Shown here one piece after another: positions 39,636 through 51,906 of a stretch of 64,000 nucleotides of DNA. A model generated the notes under the pieces. It was not told the DNA's origin and made no database searches. It saw nothing but the letters and a program-made list of their open reading frames with translations. Numbering within the stretch: position 1 is the first letter of the stretch; every line of letters begins with the position of its first letter. Source of the stretch: Pisolithus tinctorius (lineage: Eukaryota > Basidiomycota > Agaricomycetes > Boletales > Pisolithaceae); contig JANFAH010000127.1 in assembly GCA_024663395.1 (NCBI GenBank), positions 1 to 64,000 of the forward strand, read 5' to 3'. Position numbers and translations under genes: made by a program.

Positions 39636-42614
39636 TCACGATCTTTCCGCTCCGCCACCATTGCTCCGCAGCCGCGCTAAGACTTTCTTTGCAACGTGCT
39701 CTCGTCCTTCCTCAACACTCTCGTACATCTTCAGAAGCTCAAACCGCTCTTTCCCTATAATAATCCACACTTTGAACTTGTTATTCTCTTCCTGCTCTTC
39801 GTGAAATGAAGGTTTGCTATGGCCGTTGCGAATACAGTATTCTGCACGAGAAATGCAGCATTTCGAGGTCAAGTACGTTATACGAGTCGTCAAGCATACG
39901 AACCTGTGAGCGCTTCTACATGTGACGTCTCCGCCTTGCCGCCAGTATTATTCGTCCGCCCCACCGACACTGTCGGGGTTCTGGTGGCAGTCTGTAAACC
40001 TGCAGTGCGCTTGAACTCTCCTTTCGACTCAGATGGCACAGTTGTGGCCTCATCAGGTGTCCGAGTGGGTTTCGATATAGTTTTCCTGCGTGGATCGAGA
40101 GTCTTTGCACTTGTTTCACCTGGTCGATGGATGAATAAAAGATTATCTGAATATACATGATCGATGCACCAACCTTGTCCGCTTGACCGTATGCAACTGC
40201 GAACATCTTGACTACATAGTGGGGATATGGATGATCGAACTTCTCCGGGCTCTAGAGCAGAATCTGCAGACCGAGCGGGGGTTATTGGCATCGCTGCAGT
40301 GTTGACAAGTACGGGTGCGGGTACATTGGAATGCCCCAGAGGAATAGCATGCTGGGGAATGACGGGAAAGAGTGGTGAAAGGGAATGCGTCACTAGAGGT
40401 TGGATGGAGTTAAGGAGGCCGGGACCTAGAAAGTCATTTGTACTGCCCAAGACGTAGGGACTTGAGTCGAAAGGTATAGATAAGGACAAGGGATCGTTGA
40501 ACGGAAGCTGGCCGTAATGACAACTGCTAGCAACTCCGTGGAGGGGAGGCCCAGACGGTCGACCTGGTTCATGTACGTCCCCGGGTCCTGTGAAAGGCCA
40601 ATCTGCTCCGAACACCTGTGCTCCACTGGCCCCATCAGGTCTGGGAATCCCATAGCTCTGGTCGTAGCTACTACCACCATCGTCCTGGTGCTCTTGACCG
40701 GGTGTACCTTCATGCCCACTAGGATCCTTGCCACTACCTCGAGGCACATTTCTCTTCTGTTTCTTTGACGGTCTCGTTTCTCTGTCGTCTCGACTGTCTG
40801 GTTGGGGTCGTCTCCTTGAAGTATCCCCATCGTAGTTTTGCAATTTGTAGGGACTACAGTAGCCAGGCGGAGGAGGTCGCCCTCGAAAACGAACAAATTC
40901 GATGACGCCCTGCTCCGCCGCTAGTGCAATTACAGCCGCCTTTGCGTCGGCCTTACTACCGTATTCGCACGGGGCCATGTACTTTCGTGATTGCTCAGGG
41001 ATGGACGAAGCAGACAACTTGACAAGCAAAGTGGCTCCAAAAGCTCAAAGGGAAAGAAAAGTCGTGATCACGACAATGTGAGCTAAGTAAGCATTTTACT
41101 CACCATCTCGCTCCTTCTCAAATTCGAAATGCGGGTACAAGCCGGGGTCAATCTTGCTGAGTTCCGACTGTAATGTAGGGTGAATGTAATTGTTTGAGAA
41201 CGAGCGCATCTGCGATGTCAGCTTCGATTCGACGGACGAGACGATGGTCCGAATATATTCGCCAACTCCACAAGACATAGCTTTCAGGCACACGGCTGCT
41301 TTCGCATCGGCGCGCTTAGCAAACTCGGCGTCAACAAGATAAGCTCTGTAGGTGCCCGGACGATCAATCCTCAACAGACAACCGTGTACTACAAAAGGAT
41401 GAGAATGAGCATAGTTATGTACACAAGTGAGCACACTCACATCCAGGGGTAGAACCGGAAATATAATAGGAGACCATGGCGAATTTCGAGCCCTTTGAGT
41501 TCCGGATCAGGGAGTTAAGCCAGGCAGGTGCATTAATCTGGTATGCATTGCTTGTATCGAATGTCTCGGGAAGAGGTCTCGGGAGAGAGTCAAAGAAATT
41601 CTGAAGAGTCAATGGGAGTTTGAAGTGGTCCGATTGTTTATTCTTCTCATCCAAGAGTGGGCTTCGAGATTGTCGAGGAGACGGTGGACGGACTTGGCCG
41701 TCACCGTGTTTGATAAAGCGTAGCACACCTTCCGTTATAGCAGCTGTAGCACACGCTTCCTTGGCTTCGTCATAGGTGTCGAAGGTTGGTTCAGACATGT
41801 AAACGTGGTCAACGTGGGGGGAAAGTTTAACTTGAAGAGCGCAACCGTGCTCTGCGTCATAGTTCGATGAACGACGTGATGGTGAAAGCAAGAGCGGGTA
41901 CTCACTAAGTCCAAGCCTTGGCTCGGTTAGTGCAATCCAACGTGGTACGACTCTTCCAGCTCGCCATTGGATACAACAACTCTCGATAACGTCAATGGCC
42001 TGAGTTGATGAGCTGCCCCCACCGGATGGCCCGTCGCTGGCAGAAGACGTAGGTGAATTTCTTTTCTCTTTCTGCCCTTCGCTCTCTCCGTACATGAGGA
42101 AGTCAAGAGCACCCATCTCGATTGCAATCCTGGAGACCTCCGCTTTGGCTTCGGCCTTCTTCTGAAAGATCGGCTGAGTGGTATAGGAACGTTTCGTGCC
42201 ATCATGGCGAGCAATCGTCAATATGCATTGTTTGCCTGACAATCGTGAGTGCCAGATAGGGATTCTGCGCTAGTCGAGCGTACTTTTGGGACCATTTTCC
42301 TCCAGGAACTCGTATCGGAGAGGATCTGTGTTACCAAAGACACGTTGGCATATCTCGTTTAGACGTGAAACGGCGTTGTGGCGTGCATATTCTGAAGATT
42401 TTGTCGGTGACGTGGGCAGGGACAAAGTGGACGCAGATGGATATAAGGATAGATCAGTGGTAGACGATATCGCAGTACTGGAGTCAGAGTCGTGCAGATA
42501 TTGATGGAGCGAAAGAGCCCCCAACTCTGTCAATTTCTGAAAGACGGCGTCAAATGTAGCCTGTGATATCTCCAAATCAACACTGTCATAGAATTCCAGT
42601 GTTTCAGGTTGCAT
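39636..42614 (-). CDS. Protein with several dsRBD-like repeats
   Basis: Exons about 42614-42285, 42238-41890, 41870-41450, 41391-41098, 41033-39905 and 39870-39636, joined in frame by short introns. The product starts MQPETLEFYDSVDLEIS. It repeats a unit of about 50 residues with a shared ending: KAEAKAEVSRIAIEMGALDFL, YDEAKEACATAAITEGVLRFI, RADAKAAVCLKAMSCGVGEYI and KADAKAAVIALAAEQGVIEFV. Each follows a strand-like stretch (e.g. KYMAPCEYGS). The last exon has FKVWIIIGKERFELLKMY and ARLRSNGG, much like a double-stranded-RNA-binding fold. The pattern F-x(2)-K-x-E/D-A-K-x(2)-A is that of the third strand and second helix of dsRBDs. A disordered Pro/Ser-rich segment (about 40230-40850) separates the last repeats. 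RNA binding is inference. The gene diverges from eS10. Confidence 0.65.
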
Positions 42615-42948
42615 AGCGAGCCTGTGTAACGCGGGTCAGTGCCGCAGTTCCAAGTGCGGTGCACAGCCACACCCCAACCGGTTGATGCCGTTGGCTTCGG
42701 AGTTTGCCGATGTGCATCCGCCCAAGGCAGCCTACCACGGATACCCTCGAGCTCGCTGTCCGGCACGACGTCAAGCATTCAAGATATCAAGACTATCGTT
42801 GTGCTGTAAGTCAGCCTTTTGGCCATATCTGCAGATCTCGATACGCTCTTGTGTGTGGAGGCGTCGCAGACGCTGGATGGCTTGTCTCCCCGGACGATGC
42901 TGACTCCTACCAAAGCATCTCAAGTAACACAGTAACAACTTGCCCAGC
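42615..42948. promoter_or_regulatory. Bidirectional promoter, dsRBD-like gene / eS10
   Basis: 334 bp between divergent start codons. Ribosomal-protein promoters are strong and constitutive, and the partner gene may share that activity. No TATA box recognised. Confidence 0.5.
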
Positions 42949-43506
42949 ATGATCATTTCAAAGAAGAACAGGCGCGCTATCTACGAAAACCTCTTCAAGG
43001 GTGTGTATATGGTACGGCGACCGCCCGCGATCCCCGCTCTGATATGTATGACGCAGAGGGTGTCCTTGTGGCCAAGAAGGATTACAATGCGCCCAAGCAC
43101 GAAGACCTTGATGTTCCTAACCTCGAGGTAATCAAGGCTATGCAAAGCTTGACCTCCAAGGGATTGGTCAAGACTCAGTTCTCGTGGCAATACTACTACT
43201 ACGTCCTCACTCCAGAAGGTGTCGACTATCTCCGTGCATGGTACGTCCGTTGTAGTCATCCGAAGAGAATCGTGAAAAATCTTCAATCTTCCTTACAGGC
43301 TACATCTCCCAGATGAGATTGTTCCTGCTACCCACAAGCGGGCTGTCCGTCCTCCCCGTCCTGCCGTTGTGCGCCAAGGTGGCGAGGGTGGTGCATACCG
43401 CGCCCCTCGTGGTGATAGGGAAGATTACCGGAGGAAGGAGGGTGGTGCGCCCAGCGAGTTCAGGCCACAGTTTGCAGATGCCGGTCGAGGTGCCCCCAGA
43501 GAGTAG
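42949..43506 (+). CDS. RPS10: 40S ribosomal protein eS10
   Basis: Three exons, 42949-43000, 43057-43240 and 43299-43506, all with GT-AG introns and intact frame. The protein begins [17 protein letters not shown] and continues [52 protein letters not shown] and [14 protein letters not shown], the winged-helix core of eS10. It ends in a Gly/Arg-rich tail with [12 protein letters not shown]. eS10 sits in the beak of the 40S subunit near the mRNA entry channel. Length (about 147 residues) fits the family. An unquestionable host housekeeping gene. Confidence 0.96.
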
Positions 43507-44053
43507 ATGTTGATTACGACCTTGGTTGGATGTCGCTTGGGAGTCCAGCTACCGAAGTGACTGTCGGGAAACCTCACGCCCGCTTTACTACCCGTTGTGC
43601 TGACGGATGACACTGTTGTTTCACGTAGCTCTCAGTACACAAAATATATGGACGATGATTTTGTCCTCCTTGGAAGTTGCGTGGATTCCAATCGTGGAAG
43701 AGACAGAGGGTCAAGCTCCAACTTACTTGGCATTCCCACAGTCGTTCCCGCAGTACAATACACCGTATGGTACATACTTTGTTGCCGGTGTAGAATGGGC
43801 AGAGCAGTGTAGAGCTCAGTCGATAGCGGCTGCCTTAATGACATGCGATTGCGGTGACAAGCGGCGGTGGCGAACTGCCTCGTTGAACAACAACTCCACA
43901 GTTGTCGAGACGCACGCAGGGCCAAGCCCAACTGAAACCGTGAAATTCGACTGCCAGCGGCGACAAATTCCCGGACTGGACAAGTCACAGCTGTCCCACT
44001 TTCCTTGATCTCTACCCTCACGACCAGCCTCATTGTCAACCCGTTTCCTCGAC
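43507..44053. other. Intergenic region, no gene seen
   Basis: 3' region of eS10 and promoter of the TVP38-like gene. A 133-codon frame at 43607 has no domain and no exon support. Confidence 0.4.
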
Positions 44054-45874
44054 ATGCCGCCCTACGGACACGACCCATACCAGCCCTATAGCCCACATTT
44101 CGGCCAGGATGCCAGAGGCGCCTCAAGGACGCCGAGCCCGTCTCCGAGCGAGATTGCGGCACTCAACCAGACTGCCATGTTTGATATCAGACGCATCTTG
44201 AACAAGGAGAAAATATTCTCGAAACAATACTTCAGTGTGTTCATTCACCGGGCATCGTTCAGCCCAGCGCTTGCTGATATTTATGGCGCCCAGTTTACTA
44301 TGTAGTCGCAATCGTCGTTATCGTCGTCGCTCTTCTCATATATATCTACGACAAGCAAATTGTGCATGCGATACAACCCGCAGCCAACTGGATGCATAAG
44401 TGAGCGCAGGCGTGACGACGCCCCGTCGGGAATCATAGAACACATCTCATCTCCCCCTTTCATAGCTTGTCCTTTGGCTGGTTGATCCCTATCGCTATAT
44501 TTTTTGTCATATCCTTCCCTCCGGTTCGATATTCGTTCCTGTCTGCCCAACAACTGCTCTGACTCGTGGATACAGCTGTTTGGACACGAGATACTGGCCA
44601 TCGTGGTTGGACTCGTTTGGGGAGTCTGGGTTGGATTTGCAATTACTGCAGCAGGAACTTTACTCGGCGAAATCGGTAACTTCTAGTGAGCTTGGTTTCG
44701 TCCTGTGCTCTACGTCCCATTGATCTCTTACAGCACCTTCAAATATTTCTTGAAATCATACGCCGACAAAAAGGAAAAGACCAACATCCAATATGCATGC
44801 CTTTCGAAGCTAGTTCGAGAAGGCGGATTCAAGATAGCTCTCATTGTAAGATACAGTGCTGTGCCGGGTCATTGTAAGCATTCCGTTGCGCGGACTCGCT
44901 TCTTCCGTGATGTGATTCTTGCATTAGTTACGACCGCCATCTTCGCTGTGTGTGGCATGAACATACTCGTCTTCATTGCAGCTGCTATTCTCTCCATGCC
45001 GAAGCAATTCATAACGGTTTATATTGGAACCCTTCTGGAGGACGACGCAAACGGTAACGATAATTACTCTAGGGCGTGCGCTCGCTGACGTCGATTGGGG
45101 TCTACAGGTTCAACCACTACCCGTGACAAGATACTCAGTTATGTCGTGGCCGCTATCACCACCGTAGTAACTGTGGCGGCGATGTGGTATATTCAGAAGG
45201 AAGTGAACAGAGTCAAACCTGACGTTATCTACGAACGTCGAAAGGCCCGGTAGGTGTCTTTCACCACACCACTATCACTCCATATGACCTTCTCTCGCTA
45301 CAGCCAAGCCAACTTGGGCGGAAGCGACGGTATCTATCAAAACGTCGATGCTACCGGGACGTTTGATGAGGCCATATTCAACCCCGCCCGTTCGGATCTC
45401 TCACTTGCCACATCGGATACCCCGTACGACCCCCCTCACCAGAAGTGGGATAAGCAGGGTCGTGCTGTGGGGTACACGACGACTGAACCCCACGTTTATG
45501 CTCCTCAGCCTCGTCGAGTCAACGAAGGCTTAGACTCCAGCCTCACGACGCTGCGTGGTGAAAGTGCAACCCCGACTGGAAGGCACCGCCAACAGAGCTC
45601 CGACAGCGTAGGGTGGGAGTTCCAAGCTGGCCCTTCAGAACCACAGAGCTATCCGCTGCAGACCCTCCCGGATCCCGAACCTATCGGTCCGCTCAAGAAT
45701 CCGTTTGAAATGGAGGAAGCTACTGAGGCTACGGCCATCCCGCCTGTTGCCTCTCCTCCACCTCGAGGAATGTCGTCTGACGCTAACTATGCTTTCGCCT
45801 CACCACAACACAGTTTCGGGCCTGTCAAGGGAGGTTCTTCTAGTGCCAGCTCCCCTCCATCCTATCGAGAGTGA
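44054..45874 (+). CDS. TVP38/TMEM64-family (VTT domain) Golgi membrane protein
   Basis: Starts MPPYGHDPYQPYSPH, with seven exons linked in frame by short introns. Transmembrane helices: YYVVAIVVIVVALLIYIY, then WLIPIAIFFVISFPP, LAIVVGLVWGVWVGFAITAA, a FAVCGMNILVFIAAAIL segment and YVVAAITTVVTVAAMWY. The VTT (SNARE-associated) core shows FGHEILAIVVGLVWG, GTLLGEIGNF and a conserved GFKIALIVRYSAVPGH, a re-entrant-loop signature. A long disordered cytosolic tail follows (SDGIYQNVDATGTFDEAIF to SSPPSYRE). Yeast Tvp38 lies in the Tlg2-containing late Golgi, and related VTT proteins (TMEM41B, VMP1) scramble lipids, so a role in Golgi lipid handling is likely. No unusual feature. Confidence 0.9.
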
Positions 45875-46550
45875 TTTTCAGAGATACAGACACTTATGTA
45901 CACATTCCATATTCTCCTCTCGTCACAGTCCTTCCCATCAAGCCGAATTGTACATAACAGTAGTGTTAGTATTCTCAGATAACTTATATTCTTTAGTGAC
46001 CATCTCGATACCCCTTCGTACTACTATGGTTGCTTGTATTCACACGCATCTCTCCTCGCGATTGGGCTTGCAGCCATGTGGTTGTGCGTGACAGTCATCT
46101 CTGGACTGTGCCTAATGACTTGGTATAAGGACTCCCAATTAGGAGTCTAGGCCTGTGTTCTCCATTCTTATCAGCAAATCACTTTTTCTGTCCAGTACTG
46201 GCCAGTATGTGAGAGCGACGAGGGCATACCGCACTCATTTCCTCCCTGTTTAGGGTACCCGACACGGTCACGTGGGTGGATGCCCGTAAGCTAAAAACAT
46301 ACTTTCTCGCATATCAGTTTGGTTGCTTCGCCTGTGATGGGATTGATGACCGATATCACACAATATCCGGAGGGGATTTGCCTTTACCCTGGAATAGGTG
46401 GAGTGTAGCCTCCCCACAGGGTGCCTGCTCCACTGCGTGTTCCTTTCATAATGGGGCTATGCCAAGGCTCCACAAGTCCTTAAGTAAAGCAAACTCACGT
46501 CCAGGTCGCTGGTCTACTGCCCAGTTGGCACCGCCATTGTCTACGTCGGG
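45875..46550. other. Intergenic region
   Basis: 3' region of the TVP38-like gene and upstream region of the kinase gene. A 170-codon frame at 46276 may contain a 5' exon of the kinase gene, but no domain supports it. Confidence 0.35.
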
Positions 46551-49050
46551 GTGTATTCCACCAGGTCATCGCAAATTCACTGGCGTCCGACGGAATTTCC
46601 ATGGTATGTCCACCAGCGTTGCCTTTGGCGTTGCCGTCTTAGACTTACCTCGTGTAAGATCGAACCCGCCACCGATGTTCATCCGTACATTCCCCAGTTC
46701 TTCTGGAAGTTCTGGTTATCGGATGCGTACGGCTGTTGAACCTCTGACTCATATCACCACATCTGATTCTGAATCTCTCTCAACTTAATGTCAGTGATCC
46801 GGATTCGTCTAGGCGCACCCTCGATGACCATCGCATGCATATCTACGACGTCTTTAACAATACTCTGTCCGAAACGCGTCGTGTTCCGGCACAAACAATC
46901 ACCGTGTTTCAGGACTTCCTTTCTGACATATTAGATGAAGGCTGTCAGTCTGCCGTACGTGCAGCAGAGCAAGCGTTTATGCGGCTAGAGAACGAGGTTG
47001 AAAGAATCCTCGCAGACCTCATATTGAGAGTTCGTTCATTGCAAAATGGCACTCGGTCACTCGAAAGAAAAGAAATACCAATCTCAAACCGTGCTCGCGA
47101 TCGGCTCCTTCGGTATTTTGTCTTCCTACGCTACCGCAACAGTAAATCATACGAGTCAACAATCAACAGCCTGACTCGACGCGTCATGGTTGAAAATGGT
47201 GCCACTGTGAATGCTTGTCACGCTTGGCATCGGGTCCGTAGGCGTGCCCTCCTCAGCAGTTATCACTCCTTTCTACACCATGAATTACTTGACAAACGCA
47301 GGCTTTCTCGCTTTCAAGACTTGAATTGTTGGAACTTTCGTCAGGCAGACATCTGTGTCGGGGTCGCTGCAGAGGGTTGTCAATATGTGTTGCCTGAGAC
47401 TTGCTTTGCGACCCTCGACGAGGATTTCAGTAGGGACATGTAGGTGTCTTGCGGTTTTTATATTTGCAAATGATTTCACGCATGTATCTCAGGTCATCCT
47501 ACCACCTGCTATTTCCAGTCATGCCTACCATTTGTTTATATATCTTGGGCACACAGGATGCGGAAGATGCCCCTATTCCGTCTATCCCCAATGGTAACGA
47601 CGGAGAGCCAAGGTGTATCGATGTCGACCTTGAATCTGCTTCTGATGTCCACCTGCGTAATGCTTCACTCCTCCAAACCCATCCATCCATCCTGTACTTC
47701 TCTTCACTTACCTCCGTTGTGCAAGCCATATCCAGCTACGACGTGTTTCGTTGGATACCAGAGCATCTTGATTACTCCCGCCTTAAACAGCGCGCGCGGC
47801 AGAAAGCCACTCTCGAAACGGTCACTAAGACGTTACTCATCAAGGGCAGTGTGGTGCTAGTAGACTTGACTGATGAGGTCACCAAAGTCGGCCAGCATCC
47901 CGTGTTCCACGGTGGTTTTGCAGATGTATGGAAAGGTGTGTGGACCAATTCAGCAGGAGAATCCAGGGTGGTGTGTACTGTTCTAACCGAATCCAATTTG
48001 GTGGTGATGTCATTGACAATGAGGCTTCGGTTCAACAGGTGGCCCTCAAGTTTCTCCGTCAATGCTATGGCGTTGCCCAGGATGTACGGGAGAAAGTCCT
48101 CAAGGTAACTTCATAACTGCCGTGATATTCGTTGTGTTTCTCATGATTCGTTAGCGCCTAAAAGCCGAGGTGATCGCATGGTATCGTTTGCAGCACCCCA
48201 ACATCGCCCCTCTCTACGGCGTCATTCAGTCTGCAACCTCAATGGCAATGGTGTCCCCTTGGTGCAAAAATGGCACTATTATGCACTATCTTGAAAGAGA
48301 GGACGTGCAACCAGATAGGCTGGCATTGGTAAGTGAATTTTAGTGTCTAATGGACACCTGCCATTCTCAACAAAACAAATAAGTTGTTGCAAGTTGCCTC
48401 AGGAGCGAGCTACCTGCACAATATGAAGCCTGTTGTTGTGCATGGTGACCTAAGAGGGGTATGCGATCATCCATCTTGTGTTTCTCTGGTCAAGACATTA
48501 AACTTGTTTTAGACAAACATTCTCATCAGTGATGCTGGTACTGCCGTCATCACAGACTTTGGACTTTCCACGGTCATTGAGGAGCTATCACTTATGGAGT
48601 CTGGTTTGCAAGCTGCGAAGCTAAGGTCGTCTGGGCACCGTGGTTCAACGCGTTGGATGGCGCCTGAACTGTTTATTGCACTCGTCGACGATGAGGTTCC
48701 ACAAATCACAACCGAAAGTGACGTCTACTCCTTTGGATGCGTATGTCTGGAGGTCCGTCCTTTTTTTGTTTGATAGCGAGAGGACATCATATATGTACGT
48801 ATGTCAGGTGGCGACTGGATACCCGCCATATGCTCACCGGTGGAACGACCCCGCTGTGACCGTTGACATAATGCGAGGCGTCAAACCATCCAGGGGTGCA
48901 CCGACGACATGCAAGATCGTGTTCACTGAGAAACAGAAGGAGGAGTTCTGGGAGATCCTGAACCAGTGTTGGGATCCTATCCCCATGCTCCGACCGAGTA
49001 TGACTGCAGTGAGGGAGGCACTTGCTACCATGGCTGGCTATTGCACGTGA
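46551..49050 (+). CDS. TKL-type protein kinase with uncharacterised N-terminal domain
   Basis: The N-terminal part spans about 46551-47700 over several exons. It contains RYFVFLRYRNSKSYE, LNCWNFRQADICVGVAAEG and YVLPETCFATLDED, a pattern I recall only from N-terminal regions of expanded Agaricomycete kinases (DUF4238-like; uncertain). The kinase domain is complete: a Gly-rich loop FHGGFADVWKG, the Lys in QVALKFLRQ, helix C Glu in LKAEVIAWYRLQHPN, the catalytic loop HGDLRGTNILI (Asp kept, Arg of HRD replaced by Gly), DFGLS, MAPELF and the C-lobe SDVYSFGCVCLE and CWDPIPMLRPSM. Stop at 49048-49050. Such kinases form large lineage-specific families with unknown targets. Loss of HRD Arg means activation does not need activation-loop phosphorylation of the classical type. 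First exon uncertain. Confidence 0.8.
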
Positions 49051-49179
49051 TAGCAGTAGTTGCTGGTGATGTCATGAATTACATGATTACTGAAATGCAG
49101 CAGCACTTCTAACCTTGATATTACTGATACATTTTTAAAGCACAAGTTGGTACTAAGCCATTGCATATACAGTGTACAC

Positions 49180-49275
49180 TATTATGTGCCCATCTGCTAG
49201 CATTTCCATGGAAAATCCACTAAACATCTTTTTGTCAACCACACTATACCTGGCATTGCTACTGTAGAATACATA
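49180..49275 (+). pseudogene. Third, very short valyl-tRNA synthetase fragment
   Basis: About 85 bp match the intron end and exon start at 55530-55640 (CCATCTGCTA, then ATGGAAAATCCACTAAACAT and TTGTCAACC), with a small deletion and CpG losses. It lies only about 5 kb from the intact gene and is flanked by CpG-poor transposon-like DNA. Confidence 0.6.
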
Positions 49276-49850
49276 CAACAGGGAATAAGTCTATTTAGCA
49301 TGGGAAAACCCCCACAATGCTCTGGGAATGGGTCCACTTAGCCTGGGAAAACCCTAATGATCCCTTTGGCTTAGGTCTATTTTTCCACTGGGAAGTTCCA
49401 TTGGGACCCCAGAAACCCTGACAATCTGCTGGAGAATCTCCAAGGCCTGGCAAATCTCCAGCAGTGGTTGGGAATACCTGGGTGGTCAACACCTATTAGG
49501 TGGACACATCATACATCTATAAGAACATAGGGACCTAACAGGTCCCCTAAAGGGGGTGACTGAAGTGAAACAACACTGACAAAAAGATGCTGCCAGTGTG
49601 TCACATGATGTCATGCAACATGTCAGGGCAGTTGAGTAAGTGGAAGCTGTTAAAGCATGTGATGAGGGGATTGTCACAATATTGCAGCACATCAAACTGT
49701 AATATTAGCACCATCCATCCATTCTATTTGACCTTTTGCATTACACTATTGCTATCTTTCACATATGGAACCAGTAGAAGGAAACCTCTTTGGTAGTACA
49801 TTTTCAGAGACAGAGGTTTGAGCGAACATGTGGAAATACGCCTGCAATCA
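49276..49850. other. CpG-depleted stretch, probable decayed transposon
   Basis: Almost no CpG over more than 500 bp, unlike the genes on both sides, and no coding frame with a domain. Internal short repeats of the type CTGGGAAAACCC occur near 49300-49350. Family not identified. Confidence 0.45.
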
Positions 49851-49902
49851 CCTCTTGGCAATCACTTACTGAAGTGCATTCGGCGTTCCACCTACCCACC
49901 TT

Positions 49903-51730
49903 TCACGCACTCTCTTCTGCATAGAACCCATCAAAATCCCAACGGTCTTCATGCTCGCCCTCGCGCATCCATCCCAGCCTATTCTGCGTTAACATTGCAA
50001 TACGCAAGAACACAGTTCCATCCAGCTCTTTCAGCCCTACCTTCTCCTCCGCCTCGTCCTCCCTAGCCAGCTGCGCAGCACTCAAACTCCGACCTTCCAC
50101 CGGCCCAGATAGTTCACCTTTCCTGCGGGTGCCATACAGGGCAGAATAATGTGCCAAGGCACGTTGCGCCTTGCATAGGTGCTCGTTGGGGTGAACAAGC
50201 ACAGTTTGGATGAGAGGAAGCCACGTGTTAGGCGTTTGTGCTAAATCTGACGATGGGTCCGGTAGGGTGCCTGGGGCGGGAGATGTATGCACTCCGGGGA
50301 CTTTATGTAGCAGATGTTGCGTCCCTTCGTAGAACGCTCGGACGTCTAGCTTTGGGCGACCACGAGCGACATAGAATACGAGGGACGTGATGAAGTACGT
50401 GAGGAGAAAGAGCCTGCGAGACGAATACTTGGGAATATTCGCAACTAAGCTCGGAAGAAAGAGCGACGAGGTCAAAAGATGCATGAGGAAGAAATCTGCC
50501 TTGAAGCGTTGGTTCGAGACGTGACCACCGACCCCGTAGATCAAGGTGTTCACCCAAGAGAGCTCCTCGACCGCGTCGGCCAGACCGACTTCGGAAGATA
50601 TATCGAACTTCCACATTTCCACGTATTCGCGGATGGCCTTGCCGTATCTCTTGAGGCCCCCGGCAAGGAGGCCACCTTCGATTGGTTTGACGTTGGAAAA
50701 ACGAGGATCACATGCGATGAGAGATAAAATCGTCAATGCGCTCCGCGTACCACCTTTGATATTAGGTTCGGAGACGACGTCCGGGAACCAGGCTCTGTCG
50801 ATTAAGTCTAAGTTGGAAGGGTGTACAGCAGTCATTGCCAGCCCTATATTCTCGCACAGTGAATCAGCATGACGATATTAAAGACGGACACTAATACCTT
50901 CTGCGCTGACACCCGCCAGGCCAAACTCTGCTCCAAAACCGGTATGTATGAATGGGTGAATGGCGCCCATAACGAATCGGGACAGCATTGCGGGTTGTTC
51001 GCCACCATCACGAGTAAAATTAGCAGCCGGAGAGAATACATATTCTTCCAAACACTCTGGAAGGCCGCGCTTGAGGACCTCAGCTGAGAAGAACTTGAGA
51101 TAGGCAGAGTAATAACTACATAATAAATCCGCCATTAGTTGAAGATGCCGGGCTAGTGTGCGGGTGGGACAAAAAGGAGGGACTACGTACCGTTCATCGT
51201 CGAGATGCTTGTGGACGTTATCGTGTGTGATGTGTCCAGGCGATTCGAATGCAGGCCGCTGGTACACACAGTGCGTTGCATATGCGGCATCTATGACTGG
51301 ACCACTAGCGCCCATCGCCCAGATAGAAAGCAGGTGATGCGGGGCATGACTAATACAAAGCCTGTCAATTCTAACATGAAAACGAAAGCACTTGAGCGCA
51401 CTTGTGGAATCCTTTGTAATTGAAGAAGATATGCCAGGCAACGTGGTTATGGGACAACGTTCGGATGAGAGCATCTGTCGATTCAGGATCAGCCCCTGGA
51501 AATCTCTGAGGGCTTATCGCAGACAGAGGAGGCTTTGGGACATAGAAAAGCTGCTCCATGTAAGGTGGCTTGGGAGGGACTTGGATGGTAGCAGCACCCT
51601 CGGCCGAGTACGGACTGATGCCATGTGCACTAGTAGGCGGTACGACGACGGGGATCTCAGGCTTGCGGTGAAACGGGTAATCAGCAGTCTGATCAAGCTC
51701 GGGGGAAACCTCAGCCATGGTTATCAGCAC
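49903..51730 (-). CDS. Questin-oxidase-like protein (AflY/DUF4243 family), left copy
   Basis: Minus-strand exons: about 51730-51385 (block PGADPESTDALIRTLSHNH), about 51360-51190 (HHLLSIWAMGASGPVIDAAY), about 51120-50895 (SAYLKFFSAEVLKRGL, HPFIHTGFGAEFGLAGVSAEG) and 50850-49903 (MTAVHPSNLDLID to the stop). The His-rich HPFIHTGFGAEF block and the late HPNEHLCKAQRALAHYSALYG block are typical of this family, which includes questin oxidase and AflY. These proteins are linked to Baeyer-Villiger-type ring opening of anthraquinone-like polyketides. No polyketide synthase is nearby, so the substrate is open. The start is uncertain (51730 or an inner Met). It sits head-to-tail with the right copy. Confidence 0.8.
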
Positions 51731-51906
51731 AGATCAACAGCGCGGGGAAAAGATGGGAATTGGAAGCCTTCTGGCCCCCCAACTGAGCATATGCAACCAT
51801 CCTTATGTACGCCCATTATCCGTGACGTCAGCTGATTAAGTCAAATGATCTATTCATTTGTAAGAGGGCGCAGTACCGCAATGATATCCATTTCAGTAGT
51901 CGGGCA

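Noticed and set aside
43607..44008. 133-codon frame between eS10 and the TVP38-like gene
   Set aside because: No domain, no splice support, and it lies in an ordinary promoter/3' region.
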